From Reticulascus tulasneorum (lineage: Eukaryota; Ascomycota; Sordariomycetes; Glomerellales; Reticulascaceae), in NCBI GenBank assembly GCA_001557505.1, contig LSAX01000006.1:2294001-2358000 (forward strand): a DNA stretch of 64,000 bases, written 5' to 3'. This document shows, piece after piece, positions 1 through 10,515 of the stretch. The notes under the pieces are model-generated. The model had not been told where the DNA came from. It saw only the letters and a list, made by a program, of their open reading frames with translations, and ran no database searches. The translations under genes and the position numbers were made by a program. The first letter of the stretch is position 1. Each line of letters starts with the position of its first letter.

Positions 1-2
1 AC

Positions 3-1203
3 TGTATCCTAGGTCATGAGGCTGCCGGTATTGTATTGAAGTGTGGTGAAGGCGTCGAAGGTCTACAAGTCGGTTCGTCGCCCCCAGTCTCTTGAATGCG
101 TTTTTCAGGCCCATACATGTTTGTTCTACCGTCGGCTCGACTCGAAGAGACTAATTCTTAATGTTTGGTTGTACAGGTGACAGAGTGGCAGTTGAACCTG
201 GTGTTCCTTGCGAAAGGTGTTTTCTCTGCCGCGAAGGTCGTTATAATCTTTGCGACGACGTTGCATTTGCTGGTGTTTATCCCTACCATGGTACCATCCA
301 AAGATACAAAGTACATCCTGCGAAGTGGCTATTCAAGTAAGTGTTGCCTCACGTCGTCACCAAGCACGCTCGCACTCGCCAAGGGTCTTTCTTGCTGCGC
401 ACACTCGACGTGCAATAACTAACGATGGCCAACTCAGGATTCCCGACAACGTCACTTGGGCGGAAGCAGCTCTGCTCGAACCTCTGAGTGTCGTCCTACA
501 CGGAGTTCGAACGGCTGGACTGAGCCTTGGGAGACCCGTCCTTATTTGCGGCGCTGGACCTATCGGCCTGATTGCCTTGGCCGCGGCTCGTGCCTCCGGA
601 GCGCATCCAATCGTCATCACTGACCTGGAGCCATCACGTCTGGCGTTCGCAAAAGAATTCGAGCCAAGCTGCCTGACTTATCAGGTAGACCGAACACTAG
701 ATTCGGAAGGCAACGCGAAGGCGATCAGAAAGCTATACGGCACCGATGAGTACTCTGCTCCAACGGCCGTGTTGGAATGCACGGGCGTCGAAAGTAGTGT
801 CATCACCGCTGCGTTTACGGTCAGACGAGGTGGCGTTGTGTGCGTGATTGGAGTGGGACGACCAGTTATGAATAATTTGCCATTTATGCATATATCGCTT
901 GCCGAGGTCAGTTTGGCTTCCCCTCTTTGTGTCCTTCTCAACTTGCCTACGTACATTGTGAGTAAATAAGAGCTAATCTTGACTTCTCTATAGATCGACT
1001 TGCGATTCATTAACCGGTATCGGGATACGTGGCCCGCTGGGATTGCTTGTTTTGCAGGCAAGATTCTGGATCTTAAGAAGCTAGTGACGCACAAGTACTC
1101 TTTGGAGGAGGCACTAGACGCGATACATGTCTGTTCTGATACGAGGAATGGAAGTATCAAGGTGCAGATTGTTGACGAGGCGGATGCATCCATTAGCTTC
1201 TAG
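3..1203 (+). CDS. L-arabinitol 4-dehydrogenase / sorbitol dehydrogenase-like enzyme (5' partial)
   Basis: Zinc-dependent medium-chain polyol dehydrogenase, expected to oxidise a sugar alcohol to a ketose with NAD+ in the cytosol (pentose/polyol catabolism). The N terminus lies outside the window. Visible exons are about 3-72, 177-336, 438-906 and 994-1203, and their phases agree. The first holds the GHEAAG catalytic zinc motif. The second has the structural-zinc cysteines in VPCERCFLCREGRYNLC. The third has the Rossmann motif GAGPIGL and the ECTGVESS stretch typical of LAD/SDH. The last has DLRFINRYRDTWP and DLKKLVTHKYSLEEA, very close to the ends of fungal LadA-type enzymes. The choice between arabinitol, xylitol and sorbitol as substrate cannot be made from this part. 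No break is seen. Confidence 0.88.
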
Positions 1204-1706
1204 TTTGTAGGCGAGCGTTATAGATATCTTGGAGTCCAACACCTGTAAGGCTAAGGGACCCCAAGATTCATCCTTGCAATACAGTTACCACTTGCTCGAT
1301 ATACTCTCCCGCCTGACTGCATGTAGTAGCCCTTACAAACAGCTTTGGCAATATTTTGTAAAACTTCCAATACAAAATAGGAGTTATAACGTTTGTTTAA
1401 GGTTAAGATAAGTTATTATAAGTACCTAACTATAGGTAGAAGGCGGAGTGTTAGAGATAGAGAGTGCAAAAAGATAGTAATGTGAATTTCAACTTGGTCC
1501 AGGATGGGTCTCATAGCCCAGCACCGCAGCAAGTCTACCACAACACATAACCGACACTCAATATTCAAGTGAGTCTTTTGGTGCCAGGAGTAATGTGTTC
1601 AACCTATTAGAGCTACTCTAAACTCTGCATCTGCAAATGGACTTGAACAGTCTACCCAAGTATTAGATACGCTCTTTCTTAGCGGGCACTCGAAGACTCC
1701 AATTCT

Positions 1707-3879
1707 TCAAAATCGAGACGGCGAGGCACTGCCGTCCAAGGAGACCAATAGCAATCCATATTCGGTTTCCTGGCCTATAAGACCCGGACCCGTTGCCACA
1801 TGCAAGGCAAAAACACGAAGGGTTCCGTCGGAGACAAGGTCCCAATCTTCCTGGCACCAGTTACAGTAGTAGTTGGAAGTGGTTCGCTTGGGGTTTGTTA
1901 AGTAAAAGGTTATGCTCAACGTGCAATTTGGAATAGAGTGCATCAGCTTCATGATACGTAACGGTAGATAATCATTTCGAGGCTGGCCGGCACATGGGCT
2001 GACTTGAAAGGGCACCTCCAACAACTTCCCATAGACCTCGATCGTACCCCGAACTTCTGACACGAACGGATCACTACGTTGTCTCTCGATACGAGCGTCC
2101 AGAATCTCGAACCCAGCGGCACTGTAAAAATTACTGCAGTCAGGTTCGCTGAGCATGAATTCAACGCCCGTTTGCTTCGCGTATGAAGGGGTGACCGGAA
2201 GCTGAAGATAACTCCACAGCCAAGATGCGCTGGTGGGTGTACTGGGCAAGGTTGCTCGAGGGGGGATAAACGAGTCTCTATAAGCCCAGAATTTCTTCGT
2301 GTGCCACAAAAAGCCACGGATAAGGTCATCGCTCCATATTCCCGCCCAGTATTTGCGTTCAGCAGAAGGCGCAGCTGTGTCAATTAGCCGTGAGAACTCT
2401 TTGGCCAAGCCAGAAAATGCCACGAGGGTGTCACTCGGATATGTCAGGTGCCGTTCAGAGTATTCCGAGACGAGACTGTACCAAAGTTGGTATAGGTGCG
2501 GAAGAATGGGTTCAACAGGCATCGAATTGCTCAGCGCCAAAGCCTTGAACCCGATTTCGGCAGTATTGCGCCACAATGAGTCACCCTCGGTGCTGTCTTG
2601 CGCTCGCGACTTGAACAACTCCTCAATCCAAGTGTTTCCTTGGCATTGCCACATCGCAAACTCACTCCCCAAATAAAGAAGCCTTCTCGACAAGAATTGT
2701 TCCTGGAACGTCCAGCCTCGCTGACCCCACTTGCTACGATTTGGTGGGCTCATAGAGCCTGTTGAAGAATGTCCACGCGTTTGAATGAGGTAGTACCCTC
2801 GACATGATGGTTCTGAAGGAAAAGACCTGGGTATTTTATCCCATTTGTCCGTCGTGGATCGAGTCTGTATGTCTGAATTTGGAGAGGCACACCCGTTTGG
2901 TACCATAGTCAGAGTGGCGTTCTTGTAAATGCTGCTCATCTGCGCCGCTTGTGAGAGCCAATCCTCCGGATCATCTATCCCGGCAGGTAAGTTCGCTGAC
3001 GCCAGTCATAAATCGCGGGAAGACGAGGGGAGAAGTACGTACCTTGGATAATGCACAACGAATCGATCCATATAACGTCTATCTTCAGTTGACGGGCGAG
3101 GCTGATAACGCCCTGGAACATTTGCGGAAGCATGTTCCATGCTATCTTGTGCTTGAACTCACCCAGCGAATGTCGTAGTGTCTTCAAAAATGGCTAGGAA
3201 CTTGAGTTATCCCCCAGCAAGAGCTCAGAGCTATATACTGCCCGTATTCGGCTTCTGATTCTACCAGCCGCACATCTTGATCAATAGCGCTTACGTCTAG
3301 TACTCTGCGTGGCAGTTGTGGCACTACATCTGCATAGCAAGTAGCATGTTCCTTCGTGTTGGCATTGTTCCATCCAATGTTTTATCATGCCAATATTAAT
3401 GGGCGCCAGGATATCGGCCTCCATAGGCCTATGCCGGATATTCAGAATGTTATCGTCTTGAACTTCTTAGTTACAAGTCCGTATTTGTGCGATTGAGGGG
3501 TTAAGGGCGGTACGAACCTGAAAAGTTGGCAATCAACACCTCGAAATGCTTTATTGAGATCTTGGGCTGGTACTCGATCCTCAGAGAGCACAGCTCCAAA
3601 CTAGAGGCACCACCCAATTTGAATCCTGTATTTTGAAACAATATTCTAAGGCCCAGAAGTGACCCAGTATTGTTTATACCTGGTTTGGCAATCGTAGTCC
3701 TCCCTAATAAGCCTCTTCATGATACCGCAGAAACTACATCCTGCGGTGGCCGATGCTGTCAGGATAGGACAATCGGGGAGGGAATCCATTCTGTGGCACT
3801 CGATGCGGACCATCGACATCGATACTTCAACGCCGCGCGTGGGCGGGTCTTCGGACAGCGGCTTGTAGGTTTCTGACAA
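1707..3879 (-). pseudogene. HET-domain (heterokaryon incompatibility) gene, frameshifted
   Basis: Relic or allele of a HET protein, a family that triggers cell death on non-self fusion. Read on the minus strand it shows the usual order. A Cys-containing start is seen (AGCSFCGIMKRLI, about 3700-3750). An intron near 3665 leads to an exon continuing to about 3525, then comes WMEQCQHE, then YIALSSCWG (HET motif 1), IDVIWIDSLCIIQ (motif 2), an intron at about 2981-3045 joining to DDPEDW, and RGWTFQEQFLSRRLL (motif 3). The last exon is open to the stop at 1707. Two single-base frame breaks interrupt the reading: an apparent extra base near 3349-3355, and an apparent missing base in the T run (minus strand) at 3185-3192. 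The reading frame between the breaks hits a stop. The N terminus may extend to an ATG near 4127 (LCDFCGPRIF is readable there), but I could not join it cleanly. Sequencing error would be the alternative to decay. Confidence 0.68.
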
Positions 3880-5286
3880 TGGAACATCACCACTACGGAA
3901 AGTTCTTTATACACATACGGTTCTAGAACTATCTCTCCCGTTTCAAGCGTTTGAGTCAACGGCTGGAGAACAAACCTCCCACTTTCGCTAGAAAATCTCT
4001 TCTTTTTCCATCCTATCTTTCCCAGGTCGAAAATGCGCGGCCCGCAAAAGTCGCAAAGTGTGTTTTCGGAGAGAGAAAACGTGGTCGTGCTAGCTTCGGG
4101 CACTGTGAGAGAGAAGCACAAGAACATGTCGTATGCGCCATAGAACAACAGTTAGACTGAAGGAGGCATGAAAAACGTCCTTATCTAGTGCGCTGTCAGG
4201 TTGAAAGAGTGGCTTGCTAGGCTTTGAGCTGATTAGCTCCCCAAGATTACGTATTGGGGGCCAAGCATGCGTTGAATTTATTTCCTACCTACCTACCTGC
4301 ACCAATGGGGCTGAATGACTTGGGCAGCAATGGGCAGCCACCATTCACTTATTAGACTCGGATTTCTCCTGGCACTTGAGGGCGGCAAAACTTGGCCTTT
4401 CACGCCACAGTAATGTACTGGAGTCCACAATCGAATTTGCACAGTGGGTTAGCATCCGTGTCAAAGTGGCGGTAGTTGGACTGCCATGCGCTTAACACTA
4501 GCCGTAAGCCAATGCCATCTCATCTTGGAGAGTGCTTTCCTTTAATCTACCACAAACTATGACCCAAAGGGATGCAGACGCAAATAGTTCATGTTAGAAG
4601 CGGCATTATAAAACTGTATAGGTGTTTGCATTTGCTCTATAACCAAGAGCTTGTCGGCAACCACGCAGCGATCGTGAAAGCATCCCACCAATGCCCTCGC
4701 CCTCTATGGCATGGGGGTTACACAGCATACTGATCATCGAATGGCGGAGGGACATAGAGACCTACGGTCGTGGACTCTATCCCTACATCTGTTATAGCGT
4801 TGGCCATCTGTGCGGCCGGTGGCCGCTGAGGGAAATGGTAAGCGAAGGGGGTCTACTTCGACCAATTAGAAGAGTAGACTCGCTTTGCCCGGGAACCACG
4901 CCGGCAACTGTCAAATATGCATTGCATGAAGAATAGCGGCGCCTGCTACATGAGCTGAATGTGTGCGCCGGCCAATGGGCTCTTACTATCTCTCCGCCTA
5001 CCCAAATGTCTGGCTTAAAGCAGTCCGCTTTGGCGAGAATCGGTCTACTCTTATCACTTTCCTGCAGTACAGTCGACCCATTTTGATATATGGATGCGTT
5101 GATCACAATTGTGAAACATGGGGGGGGGGGAGTTGCTGCACAATCAATCCAACTCTTCCTGGTCATCTGAGTCCCCGAATGGCGAGCTGCGCAAGATAAG
5201 TACACATCTTGAACCCCGATTTTGTGAAAGCTATAGCTCCCAACGCCGGAGAGATATCCAGCCTGTATCCCATCAAATTGCATGAT
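3880..5286. other. Intergenic, possible 5' remainder of the HET relic
   Basis: About 1.4 kb without a supported complete gene. The first 270 bases contain minus-strand coding-like sequence (LCDFCGPRIF) that probably belongs to the HET relic. The rest is the presumed promoter side of the membrane protein that starts at 5287, with a run of ten G near 5120. Confidence 0.4.
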
Positions 5287-6972
5287 ATGGACACTAAAGA
5301 CGGTCCCCAGGTTGTCGCCGAGCAACAGTCACCACCGGCGGAGACGAAAGTAGTTTCCGAACCGCCCGGCGCTCAGGAGAGCAAGCGCAAAGTCCCTGCA
5401 GCGGCAAGGGCGTGGATTATTCTGTTTGTCCATGGAGCGTGTTGCATCGCACTTGCGTTGGCCGTAGCACTTGGCCTTGATGGATACGAGGCAGGAGATG
5501 AGTCTAGCTCACACCATGTCGAGGGCAAGCTACTCCTTCGTGTCTCCGACATAACAACGCTAGTTTCTGTCGCCTTGGTAGTCATCAAGATCCTTGTCAG
5601 CGTGTGGTCCACTGTTGTCCTATGGGCCATTGGCCGACATATGTTAACCAACACCAAGCCAGCGTCCCATGCCAAAGTATCAAGGATGATCCGATGGCGT
5701 TTACCATTTGGGCTTCAAGGTCTGAATACTACTTCGAGAGATTTCAGTGGCTGGATCATATCGGCTGCAGTCGTTGCCGTCTTTATCCAAGCTTTCATCG
5801 GCCCCATTATCACGGGGTCAGTCAATTGGAACTCGGCCGTTCATATTTCCACCAACGCCGTTTCCGTGAATCCGGTTGACCCGACGGCAAACATTAGCAT
5901 GTGGAAGTGGTACAACATGCAGGGGGGGACAAAAAGGGGATACCTAAGATCTGCAGCAGGATATGCCAACCTAGCTTGGGCGGACACATCCACCGTGGAC
6001 AAACAAGGCGTGTCCTTGGCGGGAAACGGGTGCCGCCATGTGGTTAATAACGACGGATTACCCCAGAGCTCGATTCTGGTCGACGCTACTATTCCATGCA
6101 TCAATATTAATAGCATTCGCTGGTATCGCAACAAAGATGAGGTGGCAGAGGACGAGTGGCCCATCGACGGCGAAAAGCTGACCTTGGTCGAAGACGACCC
6201 AATGTATTATTTTCGTGGCGGCGTTACACTCGTTTATGACATGGGAAATCTGCACAACGGCCCAGAAACCACCGTCCGGCCGCCACCAGCCATCAAATTT
6301 TCCGGCACCATGACAGTGGCAGTCATGGTCTTTCGACGACATTATAGTAAAGAGTACACAGACGCGGAGTGTCCTAACATTCCCAACACAGTTTTCGGAG
6401 ACATGAATGCCTTGCCATATCTCGTCCAGGGCACTATGGGCAGCCCTGAAGACGAGAACTGCTTTCTGCTCGGAAAGATCGATTTCAGTGCAGGGGTTAC
6501 GAAAAGTTCACGCGCCACCTATATCGGTTCTAGTTCCCGTGTCATAGAGGATACAACGCCGATCCAAGACGTGGTGTACGAGGCTAACCCATGGGTGCAA
6601 GAAGCTATATGGCTGCTCCCCGACCTATTGACCATGCTTTCCTTTTCGAACGTGTCGCAGCTATCAACATTCAACAACCTCGACAATTATGTCAAAAGCC
6701 TCGTCCGTCAAGGGTACCTCGGCGCGTGGGACATGCTCAGTCATAGCTTCGATGACGAAAAGAGGCCGTCAAATGATGGCTTTCCGGCGGAGACGAGACT
6801 CGTTGCTGATGTTAGCTTTGCTCGTGTGTTTGCGTGGCTGGGAGTAGGCCTACTCATGACAATCTCTGGCGTCCTTGCGTTGGGAGTTGTCCTGAAAGCG
6901 AGCGACCTGAAGCCACCTGAGGGTGAAGAAAGAACAGGTATTCTAGAAGAAGTCCTGGGTGTATTTCTTTGA
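5287..6972 (+). CDS. Multi-pass fungal membrane protein of unknown function
   Basis: Single-exon frame of 561 residues. The ATG at 5287 (MDTKDGPQVV) is preferred; the frame is open further upstream but has no earlier ATG. The N-terminal 40 residues are polar and proline-rich. Three hydrophobic segments follow: about residues 43-63 (WIILFVHGACCIALALAVAL), 80-110 and 150-175. Then comes a long, probably extracytosolic domain of about 340 residues, and a last membrane segment near residues 520-545 (FAWLGVGLLMTISGVLALGV). This layout recurs in uncharacterised fungal proteins. I do not recognise an enzymatic motif. It stands alone between the HET relic and the sugar transporter, and no break is seen. 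Confidence 0.75.
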   Translation: MDTKDGPQVVAEQQSPPAETKVVSEPPGAQESKRKVPAAARAWIILFVHGACCIALALAVALGLDGYEAGDESSSHHVEGKLLLRVSDITTLVSVALVVIKILVSVWSTVVLWAIGRHMLTNTKPASHAKVSRMIRWRLPFGLQGLNTTSRDFSGWIISAAVVAVFIQAFIGPIITGSVNWNSAVHISTNAVSVNPVDPTANISMWKWYNMQGGTKRGYLRSAAGYANLAWADTSTVDKQGVSLAGNGCRHVVNNDGLPQSSILVDATIPCININSIRWYRNKDEVAEDEWPIDGEKLTLVEDDPMYYFRGGVTLVYDMGNLHNGPETTVRPPPAIKFSGTMTVAVMVFRRHYSKEYTDAECPNIPNTVFGDMNALPYLVQGTMGSPEDENCFLLGKIDFSAGVTKSSRATYIGSSSRVIEDTTPIQDVVYEANPWVQEAIWLLPDLLTMLSFSNVSQLSTFNNLDNYVKSLVRQGYLGAWDMLSHSFDDEKRPSNDGFPAETRLVADVSFARVFAWLGVGLLMTISGVLALGVVLKASDLKPPEGEERTGILEEVLGVFL

Positions 6973-7403
6973 TTGAAGCTGCTGAAGGGCTACAGCGTCA
7001 GGGTGATGCTGAGGGAACAGTCGCGTACAGCTATGCAAGTAGCTATAATAGCTATTTTCATAAAGTGAAATTCCTGGTTGGGCCTGGCTTATTCAGATTA
7101 TAACCTTCAGCTATATGAAGCACTGGAGTGCTGACTTGGAACCTGAGTCCGGTATCCGGGGGACAGCGTTATTGCATGCAGGCAGAGGAGGTTGCGGGGA
7201 GAGGTGCCACCGAGGACGGAGATTACGAGTTATCGTATTTTAGGAAGAGGAAATAACAGGAGCATCCGCTAAGCAAATATAATTGATTTGCCTACTCTGG
7301 AGCTAGATTAATCTGTTTGTAGTGCATAATCGAAACATACTTTAAGGGGTACATCTACTCAGCGCTACAGAGGAGCAGGAGAATCTATAACACAGTCATG
7401 CGT
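6973..7403. other. Intergenic, convergent 3' ends
   Basis: Space between the 3' ends of two convergent genes. I see no RNA gene, repeat or coding frame worth reporting. Confidence 0.5.
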
Positions 7404-9128
7404 TTAAGCCTTTTCGGTAGTTTTCTCTGCCGGTCTCGTTTCAAGATCCACCTGGAAGGGATCCAACACTGCAGACTTGAACTTCCTGGCTGATATTTTC
7501 TGCTCAAACAAGATATCCAGTTCTCCATAAGTACGGCCCTTTGGTTCCGGCAACCGAAAGAAACTCCACACCAGGCACAAGAACGAAAGCCCTGCCCAGA
7601 AGAATCCAGCTTTTCCTTTCCAATTCCAGGCGCCGGGATTAAGCATATATGGCGTGATGACACCATTAATGATGCCCTGACAGTTGTAGAGGCAGCGAGC
7701 TAGCACAATCGTCTTGGTGCGCAGTCGGTTCGAAGGCATCTCTGCGACTATAGAGTAGGCCACGGTGCCAATTGTAATGTCGTAGAAAAGGGTGAACAAA
7801 AGCAGAAGTCCACCAGTAGCGAATGACGCCCCTTTGGTATGCGACAAGCTGACGAAGCCAACGGTTAACATGGTCAGACACAGGGCACTAAGACCACCGA
7901 GGTAGATCGTTCGACGGCCGACATAAGTCATGGCGAACCATGAAAGAGCTACGCCGACCATCGCAGTGGCGTACAGCGCCATCGAGAAGTTGAACGAGAT
8001 GCTGGTGGGAAGCCCGGCCTGCTGGAAGAAGTATGCCGCATAACCCATTAGCGAGGCACCGCATGCAGCCTGAGTCACCCAGGCAATACATGTGATCTCC
8101 GTTCGTCGTAGATTGACCCCCTTAAAGCAGTCCAAGTAAGAAGTGCCGGCCGAGATCTCCTTCGCCATCTCTCTCTCCAACGCGTCTGTATGTCGCATCA
8201 TCGAGATTGTCTGGTCGAGCTCTTCCTCTGTGCCTGTTGACGACAGCGACCGCAGGGAAGCTCGGGCATCATCGTTCCTGCCACGTCGGATAAGCCACCA
8301 TGGAGACTCGGGCGCAAAAGCAATCCCAACTATAAGGGGGACAGGCCACATCCATTGCAACGCGTATGGGATCCGATACGCCCACTGGTCGCCGCGTGAG
8401 AGAAGGCCACGCAACGCTCCTGCCGCAATCAACTGTCCTAGTCCCCAGTTCATGTTCACATACTTTACGCCGCAGGGTTAATTGGGGTTCTGGCCAGTTG
8501 GTGGTGATGATTGACTTACGGTTGTGAGATAGGCTCGGAGAGCAACTGGGCACACCTCGGCCGCATACGACGGAGTAAGGGTTTGGAAAACGCCCCACGG
8601 CACGCCCATAAGAATATCCGCGACGAGAAGCGTCTGTATATTCTGTGCAAAGACTGGGATGAAAATCAAACCGGTCAGTAACACGAGCGCACCGATCATA
8701 GTCTTCTTGAAGCCGAAGCGCTCGACGATGATGCCGTTTAGCAGAAGGCCCATAATCTCGCCTACACGGGCTCCATTCTGTAAACTGGCCTGCCACTGTG
8801 GCGGGATCTCATAGCCGTCGCCTCGAGGTCGGCCGTATTTCTCTTTGAAAGGTGGAAATGCGAAAAAGGAGCCGATCAACGCTTTGTCGTAACCCTCCAT
8901 GGCGATGGCCGTGGAGAAGAGCATGGACCATGCAATGGCTTTCGGATACATCTTAATAGCCTGGCGCAATGTCATAGCATGTTCAGCATCGGTGGCTAAC
9001 TTGGCCTCGCCGCTGAGGTCGACGAACTTTGAACTGGAATCTGCCAGCCGGCGGACAGCGCTGTTCTCGATATCAATTTCGACAACATCCTGCTGAGCTT
9101 CGGGTTGGGCAGCTGCGCGGGTTGCCAT
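7404..9128 (-). CDS. MFS sugar transporter, alpha-glucoside:H+ symporter type
   Basis: Plasma-membrane proton symporter, likely for maltose-type alpha-glucosides or another oligosaccharide. Two exons, 8520-9128 and 7404-8462, are separated by a 57-bp intron, giving 555 residues. The start is the first ATG of the frame (MATRAAAQPEAQQ). Family marks: a polar N-terminal tail of about 70 residues ending in MTLRQAIKMYPKAIAWSML, then MEGYDKALIGSFFAFPPFKEKYG, typical of the MAL-permease branch. PESPWWLIRRGR closes the first half, a central loop follows, TYVGRRT lies in the second half, and LPEPKGRTYGELDILFE sits at the C-terminal end. About twelve hydrophobic segments fit the 12-TM fold. Substrate is inferred from the family branch only; no regulator or glucosidase gene lies next to it. 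Confidence 0.92.
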
Positions 9129-9578
9129 TGTGACAAGTGAAGTCGAGGAGCAATTTGCCTGTATAGTTGGCCGAGTTTTTGACACCGAGTGCCGTTTGGG
9201 GGCCGATACCGAAGGTCTGGTTGGCGTTAACTTGCGTCAGGGTATGCACGCCGAGAGCCACAAAGCCAAGTCAGAGGAACCGAGAGCCGGGCACGACATG
9301 GCGCATTTATTAATGCTTTGAAGTGAATGCTTGGGCAAGCTGCGGAGTACCGCGGTCGAAATCTGATGGCATTCCCAGGGTGATAGCACGCGATTGACGC
9401 TACTCTAGCTTCGCTGCGGATGACACCCAAATCAAGCAAGGATTCGCAGAACAGTAATCTGTACCCACACCATAGTTGGCCGTATCCCTCCGACTATCAA
9501 AAAGCTCTACTGATCAAGCGGGTCGTAAAGGAAACACTGCAGCGTTTGCAACATCCCCCGGAAACAAGGTTCCTAGAG
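9129..9578. other. Intergenic, promoter side of the sugar transporter
   Basis: Upstream region of the transporter. From about 9480 it contains one arm of a diverged duplication shared with 10124-10204. No gene is seen. Confidence 0.4.
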
Positions 9579-10204
9579 TATTGCAGTGAGTATTGCAGTG
9601 AGTATTGCAGTCAATACTGTAGTGAATATTGTAGTGAATATTGTAGTGAATATTGTAGTGAATATTGCAGTGAATATAGCGAGTACTGCGATTACGCTTT
9701 CGGCAGCTATGCCGCTTTTCGAGAAAACACAGCGCTCTGTGCCAGGTCAAAGTACAGTCACAATTCGACTTCCCATGCGAGACGAGTGGGAAATATTTCC
9801 AATAGATTAAAAGCTTGTTGGGGTGCCACGTGGGTGCCTAAAGATTTAATGCGAACCTGATTGCAAGTATACAACCGTTTTCTAAATATTCACCGAACTT
9901 CACACACACACATGAGGCACATTCATATTGGACGGAACGGCAGCGCTCTGCGAGCATGTGAGACCGCCCAAGCGGCCAAGACATTTCCGAGAATATTAGG
10001 GTTGAAATCGTACCCATACATTGCCCAACAGTGCTTTGTTCCAAACGGCTTTGTTTCCGACAAGCGAAATGAGACCACAAACAAGTGACAGGTGAACCTT
10101 AGAGGAGGTATGCACCCTGCTGACTGTATCCTCCGGTTATCAGAAAGCTCTACCGATAGAGCAGATCATGAGAAAATCCCGGAAATGAGGTTACCTGCAG
10201 CATT
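9480..10204. repeat. Diverged direct duplication flanking the minisatellite
   Basis: Two stretches resemble each other in the same orientation: about 9480-9580 and 10124-10204. Shared blocks are GTATCC(C)TCCG, TATCA-AAAGCTCTAC and CCCGGAAA--AGGTT, in the same order and with similar spacing. The minisatellite begins just after the block in the first copy. This looks like an old local duplication or two decayed copies of a mobile element. No coding capacity is recognised. Confidence 0.55.
9579..9690. repeat. 12-bp minisatellite, about eight units
   Basis: Head-to-tail copies of a 12-base unit, consensus TATTGYAGTGAR. Early copies end in GAG, later ones in GAA, and the array degenerates after about 9674 (TATAGCGAG). 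Because the unit is a multiple of three, it yields repetitive open frames on both strands that should not be read as genes. Confidence 0.92.
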
Positions 10205-10515
10205 GAAGGTTGGGGCCAGCGAATGCTGCATTTTATATATAGCGGTCGCCACTAATACATACGTAGAGCTACTTTAGCACATGTACTAGTGTGGGCCTTG
10301 TACCTTTAGTTGACGGTTGACCAATCCACCGGATATGACGCCTTCGAGCTACTCCCTGGTCGCATGGGTATGCGGGGCATTCACATCTGTGGAGCCTCCC
10401 TTACACACGCAGAATAGATAAGGTCGCCCGGCACAATCATGAACGAGCTCGAAAGATGGCCTGAGACGTTTGAGTGCTTGCTTATCTGCATGTCAACAGT
10501 ATCAATCAATCCCAG
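10205..10515. other. Intergenic, promoter side of the sulfatase
   Basis: About 300 bases upstream of the sulfatase start. I see no further gene or repeat. Confidence 0.4.

Noticed and set aside
9420..9860. Repetitive open frames over the minisatellite on both strands
   Set aside because: They arise because a 12-bp unit has no stop in these frames; no start context or domain outside the repeat.
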